Origin: Desulfobacula sp.
GTDB lineage: Bacteria; Desulfobacterota; Desulfobacteria; Desulfobacterales; Desulfobacteraceae
Assembly (NCBI GenBank): GCA_012031875.1
Contig: JAAUSZ010000006.1
Location: forward strand, 1-49,874
Length of the DNA: 49,874 nt
Direction of reading: 5' to 3'
Part shown: piece by piece, positions 27,493 to 35,005 of the stretch
How positions within the stretch are numbered: position 1 is the stretch's first letter
Layout of the letters: each line of letters starts with the position of its first letter
Program-made: the position numbers and the translations under genes
Notes under the pieces: generated by a model
The model's input: the letters and a program-made list of their open reading frames with translations, nothing else
Told to the model about the DNA's origin: nothing
The model's database searches: none

Positions 27493-28487
27493 GATGGCCC
27501 ACAGCTTGGAATCCGCTTTGCCGCAGACTCCAGAATCATTTCAATAAGTCGGACATAAGATGTCCCGAAAAATCCGCAAAGCATTGGCAAATCAGAATAT
27601 TCCGGCCGGAGTCCGGCCAGGGGGTTTACTTCGATAAATCCGGGCCTGCCCCGACGATTGCAACGGATGTCGATACGGCCGCCATCCCGGCAGCCCAGAA
27701 CGGTCCAGGATTTTAGGGCCAGGGTTTCCACTTCCTGGATCAGGGGATCTTTTTCAGGACTGACCGGCCGGTATTCCACCCGACCCTCCCAGCCTTCTTT
27801 ATTTTTAAGAGAATAAACTTCTTTTTCCGCCCGGTCCAGGAGCAGGATTTCCATGGCGCCGATAACTCTTGCTTCTTTACCCGTCCCTGCAAGCCCAACG
27901 GTAAATTCTCTTCCCGGCAAAAATTCTTCAATCAGAACCGGCTGTTGAAATTGTTCAAGAAGATCCCGGCAGGCATCCTTAAGCTCCCCGCGGGACCTCA
28001 CCACGGATTTGGCCGTGATCCCCATGCCCGTTCCCTCAGCCACGGGTTTGACAAAAAACGGGGGCTCGAATCGGGCAAAGTCTGCATCCTCAACAGAATG
28101 GGCCACCACAAAATCCGCAGTGACCAGTCCTGCATCGCGGACAATCTGTTTGGTCATGCCCTTGTGGAGGCAAAGGCTCATCACAAGGGGGTCTGAAAAG
28201 GTATAGGGGATTTCATATAAATCCAGAATGGCCGGCACCTGGGCTTCCCTTCCAACCCCATGAAGGCCTTCTGCAATATTAAAGACCAGGTCCCAGCGGT
28301 CCCCTTTCACAAGACGTTCGGCGAGCCTGCGGCCGTTGCCGATGCGAACCGTCTCATGTCCCAGAGTTAAAAGCGCCCCTTCCAGGCCCTCAATGGTTTC
28401 GACGGTGTCGAATTCCGCTGTCTCAAGTTCGCTATAGCCCATGTCCAGGTAATCTTGGCGCAGGTCATAGGTCAGTCCTATTATCAT
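27489..28487 (-). CDS. D-alanine-D-alanine ligase-like ATP-grasp enzyme
   Basis: A 332-residue ATP-grasp ligase. Visible motifs are FNIAEGLHGVGREAQVPA (N-terminal substrate domain), IPYTFSDPL, the ATP-binding FFVKPVAEGTGMGI, VLIEEFLPGREFTVG and the metal site RIDIR...FIEVNPLAGL. It resembles the putative D-Ala-D-Ala ligases that sit outside cell-wall clusters. The start ATG 28487 has an AGAAAGATAAT-type weak ribosome-binding context. It lies 51 bases after kamA and overlaps the fused ligase/GNAT gene, so the three are expected to act in one pathway. Confidence 0.85.
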   Translation of the reverse strand: MIIGLTYDLRQDYLDMGYSELETAEFDTVETIEGLEGALLTLGHETVRIGNGRRLAERLVKGDRWDLVFNIAEGLHGVGREAQVPAILDLYEIPYTFSDPLVMSLCLHKGMTKQIVRDAGLVTADFVVAHSVEDADFARFEPPFFVKPVAEGTGMGITAKSVVRSRGELKDACRDLLEQFQQPVLIEEFLPGREFTVGLAGTGKEARVIGAMEILLLDRAEKEVYSLKNKEGWEGRVEYRPVSPEKDPLIQEVETLALKSWTVLGCRDGGRIDIRCNRRGRPGFIEVNPLAGLRPEYSDLPMLCGFFGTSYVRLIEMILESAAKRIPSCGPS

Positions 28488-28530
28488 TATCTTTCTCCTT
28501 CTCCTGGTAAAAAGATTTGCATCCCTTTTG

Positions 28531-28549
28531 GTGCGTTCTCAGAACGCAC
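28531..28549. repeat. Inverted repeat at the KamA stop codon
   Basis: GTGCGTTCT-C-AGAACGCAC, a perfect 9-bp palindrome around one base, covering the kamA stop codon (28539-28541). It may form a small hairpin that tunes read-through into the ATP-grasp genes, or be an operator. No T tract follows on the - strand. Confidence 0.4.
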
Positions 28550-29858
28550 AGTCCCCGGGAAGAGGATCAGGATATCGATAACTTTTGTTTTCATAATTGG
28601 TAAGAATCATCTCTTCAGCCGTATGCCCCTGGACATAATCCGGCATTAAGGGAATTTTCCCTCCGCCGCCGGGGGCATCCACAACATAGGTGGGAACGGC
28701 ATAGCCGGTTGTAACTCCCCGGAGGCCGCGAATGATGTCAAGCCCCTTTTCAATGGAAGTCCTGAAGTGTCCCGACCCTGTTATGGGATCACACTGGTAA
28801 AGATAATAGGGTCTGACCCTCATTTTCATCAGTCCCTGCATCAGGGATTTCATGGTATCCACGGAGTCGTTGATATTCCTCAGAAGAACCGTCTGGGATC
28901 CCAGGGGAATACCGGCATCGGCAAGCATCGCACAGGCTTTGGCGGTTTCTGGGGTACATTCATCCGGATGGACAAAATGAAGGCTCATCCAGAGGGGATG
29001 ATACCGCCTGAGCATTTTAACCAGCCTAGGGGTAATCCTCTGGGGCAAAACCGCCGGCACCTTGGTGCCGATACGGATAATCTCCACATGGGGGATCCGC
29101 CGCAGTCTGGACAATATCCATTCCAAGCGGTCGTCGCTCAGGGTCAGAGGATCGCCTCCCGACAAGAGGACATCCCTGACCATCGGAGTTCTTGCGATAT
29201 AATCAATGGCTTTTTCCCACCTTGTTCGTCCGGCATGAATATTTCCGTGTCCCACCACCCTTGACCGGGTGCAATACCGGCAATAGGTGGAGCAAAAATC
29301 TAAAAGCAGGAATAAAACCCTGTCCGGATAGCGATGGACAAGGCCGGGCACCGGACTCTGATGTTCCTCGCCCAGGGGATCATCGGATTCACAGGGCATT
29401 TTAACCCATTCGTTGACGTTGGGAACCACGGATCTGCGCAGGGGTTGACCAGGATCATCGGCCGAGACAAGGCTGAGGTAATAGGGTGTAATGCTCAGTG
29501 GAAGCTGGGTCCCGCTGTTGACCAGTGTTTCATCAGGCGATAAGGACAAAATCCGGCTCAGTTTTTCATAGGTCCGGATGCGGTTGCTGACCTGCCATTG
29601 CCAATCGTTCCATTCTTTGTCTGCGACCAAAGGATAGAAATTACGCCGAAACGATTTCGTTCTCGAACTGGTTCTGGGGCTGCGCCGACTGATCTGAATC
29701 TTTGCGGCCTGGATAAGATTCGTGTTTTTAAAAATGATCGGGTAGGAAACGGCTGTTGAAGCCGGGGGGTGGGTTATTGCAGCACGCCTGCTACTGGGAG
29801 GCTCATCATCTTCCAGTGTAAGCGCTGTTGCCATGGGTGAGTATTGTCCCTCTTGCAT
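28539..29858 (-). CDS. KamA-family radical SAM aminomutase (lysine 2,3-aminomutase-like)
   Basis: A 439-residue radical SAM/PLP enzyme of the lysine 2,3-aminomutase family (L-lysine to L-beta-lysine). The [4Fe-4S] cysteines are C189, C193 and C196 (CSTYCRYC). Other family sites are all visible: HRYPDR with the carboxylate-binding Arg180, LSGGDPL, YLYQCD with Asp357, and VVDAPGGGGK with Asp394 and the PLP Lys401. The two Asp that hold the lysine side-chain amine in characterised enzymes are kept, so lysine is the best guess for substrate. An unusual 70-residue Ser/Arg/Pro-rich N-terminal extension precedes the family start, and the C-terminal Cys-rich tail of the clostridial enzyme is missing. 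AAGGAG precedes the ATG. It is first in an operon with two ATP-grasp ligases. Confidence 0.88.
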   Translation of the reverse strand: MQEGQYSPMATALTLEDDEPPSSRRAAITHPPASTAVSYPIIFKNTNLIQAAKIQISRRSPRTSSRTKSFRRNFYPLVADKEWNDWQWQVSNRIRTYEKLSRILSLSPDETLVNSGTQLPLSITPYYLSLVSADDPGQPLRRSVVPNVNEWVKMPCESDDPLGEEHQSPVPGLVHRYPDRVLFLLLDFCSTYCRYCTRSRVVGHGNIHAGRTRWEKAIDYIARTPMVRDVLLSGGDPLTLSDDRLEWILSRLRRIPHVEIIRIGTKVPAVLPQRITPRLVKMLRRYHPLWMSLHFVHPDECTPETAKACAMLADAGIPLGSQTVLLRNINDSVDTMKSLMQGLMKMRVRPYYLYQCDPITGSGHFRTSIEKGLDIIRGLRGVTTGYAVPTYVVDAPGGGGKIPLMPDYVQGHTAEEMILTNYENKSYRYPDPLPGDCAF

Positions 29859-30159
29859 TTGTTCTCCTTTTCAAATGTCTTTAATGAGTCGGATTTTCCC
29901 GTTCCAATTAATAAAGCCATTGGCTGTTAAACCATGAACTTACGATCACGCTTAAGCAAACATCATACCTTGTTCGAATATCCATATCTTTGTTTCTTAT
30001 TTTTTTTGGATAGATGGAAAGCGCAAGGAACATCATATTTAAAAGCATTGAGACCGCCCCTGCTTGCGGCCGGCAAAGAGAAACAATACGTCCGATACAT
30101 CAGGACCCTCCAGGAAATATGGACATGGGATGTCTTGATTTCAAACCCGCCTGGGGTCC
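29859..30159. other. Intergenic region (301 bases), no gene found
   Basis: AT-rich gap upstream of the KamA gene and downstream of the LysM gene. Short open frames on the + strand are out of context and lack ribosome-binding sites. It presumably holds the kamA operon promoter: a TATGAT sequence occurs on the - strand (29972-29967), but without a convincing -35. Confidence 0.45.
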
Positions 30160-30859
30160 TCACCGGACAAGAATATTATTTCCTGGGAAAATTGCCGCAT
30201 CATTGGAGAGATTGTTTAATTTTCTCAAGGCCTCAACATTGGTATTATATTTTTTGCTGATGCTGAAAAGGGTTTCCCCTTTTTGAACGGTATGAAAAAT
30301 GGATTCTTTTTTTTCTTTTTTTACGACCTTTTTTTCAGGTGCGGAAACAGCAGCTCCGGGCTTTGGCTCTGTTGCATCCGGAGTGACATCCGGCTTTGCC
30401 GCCAATTGGGCAATCTGTTTTTCGATCTTCCCTATTCTTTCGATCATGGAGTCCATTTTAACTGAAAATGCAGTCTCCAGTCTTGCCACTCGCTCTTCCA
30501 GCGGATTGATCCCTGCATTTTCCTTTGCAGTTCCCCCATTTCCAGGCAAGGCTGACGATGTTTCAAGCCCTTGAAGGGTTTGCTCCAATTTTTCCATTCT
30601 ACCCTCAAGGTCGGGGGGGGGATGAAACTGCCTGATTCGCGGGGGCAGACCGGGGATCAGGATCAGACGTCCTGAAAAAAAAGAAAAAGATAATAAGCGT
30701 CACCAGCAGGGCTCCCACGACTATCAGTGCAAATTCATTCTTTTTGAGAAGAGACATATCCATTGTTCTTTCGCCCTCCGGATTCTCCGATAATTTCTTT
30801 CTATTGGTATTGGTTTTTGTTGTCGGTATCTTTGCTTCAAGGGTTTCTTTTAATTTCAT
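30160..30859 (-). CDS. Membrane-anchored coiled-coil protein with C-terminal LysM (frameshift in sequence)
   Basis: A 232-residue protein. The N-terminal cytoplasmic part is Lys/Thr-rich; a transmembrane helix follows at about residues 43-62 (IVVGALLVTLIIFFFFF), then a periplasmic Glu/Leu/Arg coiled coil, a Pro/Ala/Lys linker, and a LysM domain at the C-terminus (HTVQKGETLFSISKKYNTN) that should bind peptidoglycan. The frame breaks at the nine-G run 30613-30621; removing one base restores SSPPDLEGRMEKL. The start may be residue 1 or the internal ATG at the MDMSLLKKNE segment. It probably links the inner membrane to the cell wall. Confidence 0.75.
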
Positions 30860-31020
30860 GGCCGCGCTCCTTTTTTTACCGGATATGCATTTAATATCAT
30901 CTATACCTGATTTTTCAACAGTTAAACTCTTTTTTTACTGAATTTCATCATTGAACTTGGGTTTGATAGTGTGATAGGGTTTTATCAAATGCAGGGTTAA
31001 CATGATAATGGAAAATCTTT

Positions 31021-31882
31021 ATGACATTGAAAAAGAAAATTTTTCATCTCCTTTTCTTTAATTTTATTTTTTTGTTTACTAAATTCAAGTCTTTGGGCAG
31101 AACCCGCGATTTTCACCAATAAATTAGGCATGCGGTTTGTTCTTATTCCTGCGGGAAGTTTTGTCATGGGAAGCCCTGAGTCTGAAAAGGGCCGGCAGGA
31201 GAATGAAACCCAGCACCAGGTGACCATCTCAAAAAGCTTTTATATGGGAGAAACAGAGGTAACCCAGGGGCAATGGGAAAAGCTTGTGGGGTTTAACCCT
31301 TCGTCATTTTCCGACATGGGAAAAAACTATCCCGTGGATTCGGTATCCTGGGACCAATGTATTGAATTCATAAGGGTTCTGAATGAGTGGGAGAAAACCG
31401 ATAAATACCGCCTGCCCACGGAAGCGGAATGGGAATATGCCTGCCGGGCGGAATCTACCACGGCCTTTGCTCAAGGATCTCCGACCACCTTTGCCTGCAA
31501 TGAGCCGGAACCTGCCATTCTTGAAATGGCTTGGTATTGCTATAATTCAGGAGCCCAAAATCCTGCGGGCGATTTCAAGCCGCACCCTGTGAAAACCAAA
31601 TCTCCGAATAAATGGGGCCTGTATGATATGCACGGCAATGCCCAGGAATGGGTTCTGGACGCATGCGAGTGGCGGGACCCCCTGAGCCGCAATATAGGCG
31701 CCATAACAGACACCTATCAGGATAATATTGTCGATCCTCTGAGCAAAACCGGAAGTCACCGCATCTTCCGGGGAGGAGCCTGGCATCAGTCAAGCAAGTA
31801 TCAACGCGCCGCCTACCGGGGATATTATAAACCCGTGGCAAAAAGGAACAGCCTGGGGTTCAGAATTGTCAGAATGCAATAG
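31021..31882 (+). CDS. Secreted formylglycine-generating-enzyme (SUMF1/FGE-sulfatase) family protein (frameshift in sequence)
   Basis: A 286-residue protein with the FGE-sulfatase fold: MRFVLIPAGSFVMGS, YMGETEVTQGQW, RLPTEAEWEYACRA, GLYDMHGNAQEWV and HRIFRGGAWHQ...YRGYY...LGFRIVR. After correction of the T7 run 31067-31073 (one T too many) a signal peptide precedes it (hydrophobic core, SSLWA cleavage). The two Cys that form the copper site of true FGE are not evident, so oxidation of a sulfatase Cys is doubtful; most bacterial members of this family are of unknown role. It is monocistronic and divergent from the LysM gene. Confidence 0.82.
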
Positions 31883-31942
31883 TTTCCGGGGGACAAGACC
31901 CGCCTCAGGGAAAACACATCCTTAAGGATCTGCCCCTTATTT

Positions 31943-32218
31943 TCAAAAAAGCCGTTTTCTAATCTTGATGAAATTATCCAGCCGGTGCCTTAATACCATA
32001 AGCATCAGCCATTTTTCAAAAAGGACGGATATCTTTTCTCCTGGAGGGGTCTGGACGTGGGCTTCTTTTATCTTTTCAGCCATGCGTTTTATCCCTGCCT
32101 GGATTTCAGGCCCGGTGTTCTGATCTTCAAGACATAAATATGTTTCAAGGGCATCTTTATAATACCCTTGCCGTTCATACAATTTTGCGAGTTCAAGGGA
32201 CCCGAAATCCTGATTCAT
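31943..32218 (-). CDS. Small TPR-like protein (91 aa)
   Basis: A 91-residue protein whose N-terminal 40 residues form one TPR-like helix pair (LAKLYERQGYYKDALETYLCLE). The C-terminal half is basic and helical. The GTG/ATG start overlaps the end of the FtsB-like gene by 4 bases, so they are co-translated. Function unknown; co-occurrence with FtsB-like and MurJ genes suggests a cell-envelope or division role. This is inference. Confidence 0.65.
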   Translation of the reverse strand: MNQDFGSLELAKLYERQGYYKDALETYLCLEDQNTGPEIQAGIKRMAEKIKEAHVQTPPGEKISVLFEKWLMLMVLRHRLDNFIKIRKRLF

Positions 32219-32517
32219 GGCGTATTCCCCTTATTATCCGGTTTATCTTTAAACATCAGCTCATCTTCTTCGATCATGTCATGTTCATGCTTTGCAAGAT
32301 GTTTCAGGTATTCCATATCTGTTTTTAAGGCATTGATTTCGTTCTCAAGTTCCTGATTTTCAGATTCAACCAGGTGGATTTGGTCCAGAGCGCGTTGTTC
32401 TTTATCCATGATGGCCCTGTAATCAAAAATGCCGTTTTCGGAAAAGGCTATCAGACCTAAAAGGACGGCGATAAAAAATATGGTCAAATATAGACTTGCC
32501 TTCTCAACCGTGGTCAT
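32215..32517 (-). CDS. FtsB/DivIC-like septum formation initiator
   Basis: A 100-residue protein with the FtsB layout: short cytoplasmic N-terminus, one transmembrane helix (about residues 8-27) and an extracytoplasmic coiled coil (EQRALDQIHLVESENQELENEI) before an acidic tail. FtsB joins FtsL and FtsQ in the divisome. Sequence conservation in this family is low, so the call rests on topology and on its location after murJ. It overlaps the murJ stop (shared ATGACCACGGTTGA). Confidence 0.7.
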   Translation of the reverse strand: MTTVEKASLYLTIFFIAVLLGLIAFSENGIFDYRAIMDKEQRALDQIHLVESENQELENEINALKTDMEYLKHLAKHEHDMIEEDELMFKDKPDNKGNTP

Positions 32518-34047
32518 GATGTCTTTTTTTTATTCCCCTTTTTATGAATTCCAATTCAGGATTGGATATCATCCGGTTGATGCCAAGGTATAAAACCATG
32601 CCAAGGCCGATGCAGCCGGTAACCCCTATCGCGTATCCAAGTCTTGATGACAACAGCGGCAAAATCAGGTCTGCCGCATGCCGGACAAGGAAAAACATTA
32701 TAACAGATACAAAAAAAGTTCTGCAAGCGGAAACAATGATCTCGTTTTTCCTGATGTCCATTGTCCCTGGAATATTCATGAATAAAAAACAAAGCCTGCA
32801 ACGGCAGATATGGACACAGACAGGATAAGCCCCTTCAAGCCTAGGGGTGCCGATGCCAAACAGCCGATCAGGTTCAGGCCCATGGTAATCATTCCGGAAT
32901 AAAAGGGAATGGCTGTATTCATCAGAGAATAATACAGCGTTGCAAACAATCTCATCCCGGTAAAAGCCCAGAGCCCCAGGGCAAGAAAAAAAAGACAATC
33001 CGCCGTCTTTTCAACCGCCTCAACACCAAAGGCGCCATGGCCGAATAAGATTTTAACAATGGGTTCATCAAGGGCCATGAGCCCGGCCATGGCCGGGATG
33101 GTGACAAAGAACACCAGCTTTACCCCTCTTGAAAAAAGTTCCCCGACCTCATCCATCCGGCCGTACAAAGCCTTTTTTGATATTTCCGGCAATAGAACCG
33201 TTGCAAGGGAACCGGCAAAAAGGGCCATCGGAAATTGAACCAGCCGGTCAGCGTAATACACAAACGTCACGCTGCCCTCATCAAGCCCGGAGGTGAAAAA
33301 TGAGGCCACCATGATATTGATCTGATAGGAGGCGGCACCGATCATGGAGGGAATCATAATTTTTGCAACCCTTACCAGGCCGGGGTGAAAAATACGAAAA
33401 AAAGAAATTTTCAGCATGCCAAGCCGTATCATCAATGGTATCTGAATGGCCAACTGAAGTATTCCACCGGCGGTTACCCCTATGGACAACCCGATTGCCG
33501 GGACATTAAACCGGCTGGAGATAAAAAGCGTAAATATGATGACGACCAGATTAAAAACAAGGGGGGCCATGGCCGGAACCCCGAATTTTCCAAAAGAATT
33601 CAGCACCCCCATGCAAAGTGCGGTGATCAGAATAAAAAAACCATAGGGCAGCATGATTTTCAGCAATATCAACGTCAGTCCGTACTCGTACGAGTGATGG
33701 ATGAACCCGGGAGCAATGACCTTCATGAATAGAGGCCCAAAAAAGACTCCCGATAAAACAATGAGAATCCCGATCACTGAAAAAAAGAAAAAAAAAGAAA
33801 AAAACAATGCCGAGGCCTGGGGACGCCCCTCTTTTTCAAGGGTTTCGGAAAAAACAGGAATAAAGGATATGCTGAATATCCCCTCGGAAAAAAGCTTCCG
33901 GGAAAGATCAAAGGGACGAAAGGCAATAAAAAAGGCATCACTTTGGAATGATGCCCCCAAACAGACGGCAATCAGGGAATCTCTCACAAGGCCGAGGATG
34001 CGGCTTCCAAAAGTGAACAGGCTTATCAAGGCAGTCTTTTTCAGCAT
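32504..34047 (-). CDS. murJ: Lipid II flippase MurJ (frameshift in sequence)
   Basis: A 514-residue MOP-superfamily membrane protein with about 14 predicted helices that moves the peptidoglycan precursor lipid II across the inner membrane. Visible family marks are the N-terminal SLFTFGSRILGLVRD, then GPLFMKVIAPGF, the central NLVVIIFTL helix and the ADRLVQFPMALFAGSLATVLLP segment. The frame breaks at A run 32784-32789; one added base joins the C-terminal helix (FVFLFMNIPG). ATG 34047 was preferred because it gives the family N-terminus; GTG 34056 is an alternative. Its 3' end overlaps the FtsB-like gene. Confidence 0.92.
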
Positions 34048-34065
34048 TCTGCCCACAAGTTTTTC

Positions 34066-34094
34066 TTGACAAAATTCAGCAAAGTCTATATGTT
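34066..34094 (+). promoter_or_regulatory. rpsT promoter
   Basis: -35 TTGACA (34066-34071), 17-base spacer, -10 TATGTT (34089-34094). Expected start near 34101, giving a leader of about 57 bases before the S20 start codon. It lies upstream of murJ's start on the opposite strand. Confidence 0.7.
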
Positions 34095-34157
34095 TCCGAA
34101 TTTGAAATATGACTGAGTATTAAATTTGTTACCCATCTATAAAGGAGAAAGATCAAG

Positions 34158-34412
34158 TTGGCAAATCATAAATCGGCAATCAAACGTGCAAAACAGAGTC
34201 AGGGAAGACGGCTTAGAAACAGATCCGCCAAAACCACCCTCAAAACCCTGGAGAAAAAGGTTCGGGCTGTAAAAGAAGCCGGGGGTGAAAACGCGGATGA
34301 CCTCCTGAGAAAAAACCAATCTGCACTTCACAAAGCAGCTAAAAAAGGCATTATCCATAAAAAAACCGCTTCCAGGAAAATTTCCAGACTGTTCAAATTT
34401 ATGAATGCATAG
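34158..34412 (+). CDS. rpsT: 30S ribosomal protein S20
   Basis: An 84-residue basic protein: ANHKSAIKRAKQSQGRRLRNRSAKT near the N-terminus, then Lys/Ala-rich helices ending in RLFKFMNA, as in S20. It binds 16S rRNA early in 30S assembly. The start is TTG 34158, preceded by AAAGGAG; TTG starts are a known feature of S20 genes. It is expressed alone. Confidence 0.95.
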   Translation: MANHKSAIKRAKQSQGRRLRNRSAKTTLKTLEKKVRAVKEAGGENADDLLRKNQSALHKAAKKGIIHKKTASRKISRLFKFMNA

Positions 34413-34448
34413 GCCTTCACTTTTTCTTTCTTTGCCTGTATAAAATTC

Positions 34449-34484
34449 AAGGCAGGATTTATCACACATGATAAATCCTGCCTT
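34449..34484. terminator. Strong hairpin between rpsT and lptE
   Basis: Perfect 16-bp inverted repeat AAGGCAGGATTTATCA / TGATAAATCCTGCCTT with a four-base CACA loop (34449-34484), between convergent genes. On the - strand it is followed by GAATTTTAT, a weak T-rich tail, so it mostly serves the lptE/leuS transcript; rpsT transcription also crosses it. Confidence 0.75.
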
Positions 34485-34494
34485 CATGACGACG

Positions 34495-35004
34495 CTAAAA
34501 ATTGCTTAACATTCTGCTGACGATTCTTTCAGCAGTCCTTGCGGCAATTTTCTCCAAAGCCGTGCCCTTATTGCCTTCATCCGCAGCCATATCCCGGGAT
34601 GTCTTATAACTTTCCGTCGAACTCAAATCCATGGCAGACCAGATCACTTCTCCATCTTTGTTCACCATCTGAATATCCATGGTGGCGGAGACCCCCCTTT
34701 CGATAACCGATTCCACGGTTGCCCGTGACAGGGAAGAAAAAGTCACCGACTTGATGGTCCCCTCTATGACCGCAGTAGCCGCAGCCTCATCCACCACTTT
34801 GGTATCTGTTTTCTGAAGTATCTCTCTGACAAGGGCGTTTGTGAATATCACATCGGCCCCTGTTTCAGAGCTCTTATTCTCCAGGGCTTTAATCGCGACA
34901 CGCGTCACATCTTTGTTAATATAACCGCCGCCTTCAAATTTATATCCGCAGGCTGCAATAATGAAAAAAAGACAGACCGGTAAAAAAATTTTCATGTATT
35001 TCAT
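34495..35004 (-). CDS. lptE: LPS assembly lipoprotein LptE
   Basis: A 169-residue lipoprotein with a signal peptide and lipobox ending IIAAC (Cys at about 19), then the LptE domain GYKFEGGGYINKDVTRVAI and an alternating strand pattern (VEGTIKSVTF, ATMDIQMVNK). LptE plugs LptD in the outer membrane for LPS insertion. It follows leuS with one base between genes and likely shares its transcript. It confirms a Gram-negative envelope. Confidence 0.88.
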   Translation of the reverse strand: MKYMKIFLPVCLFFIIAACGYKFEGGGYINKDVTRVAIKALENKSSETGADVIFTNALVREILQKTDTKVVDEAAATAVIEGTIKSVTFSSLSRATVESVIERGVSATMDIQMVNKDGEVIWSAMDLSSTESYKTSRDMAADEGNKGTALEKIAARTAERIVSRMLSNF

Positions 35005-35005
35005 A

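Noticed and set aside
25912-28487. Reading the two ATP-grasp genes as cell-wall D-Ala-D-Ala ligases
   Set aside because: They are in an operon with KamA and a GNAT fusion, not with mur genes, and differ at the substrate loop; a dedicated role is more likely.
29934-30286. Short + strand open frames upstream of kamA and over the LysM gene
   Set aside because: Low-complexity translation and no start context; antisense to the LysM protein.
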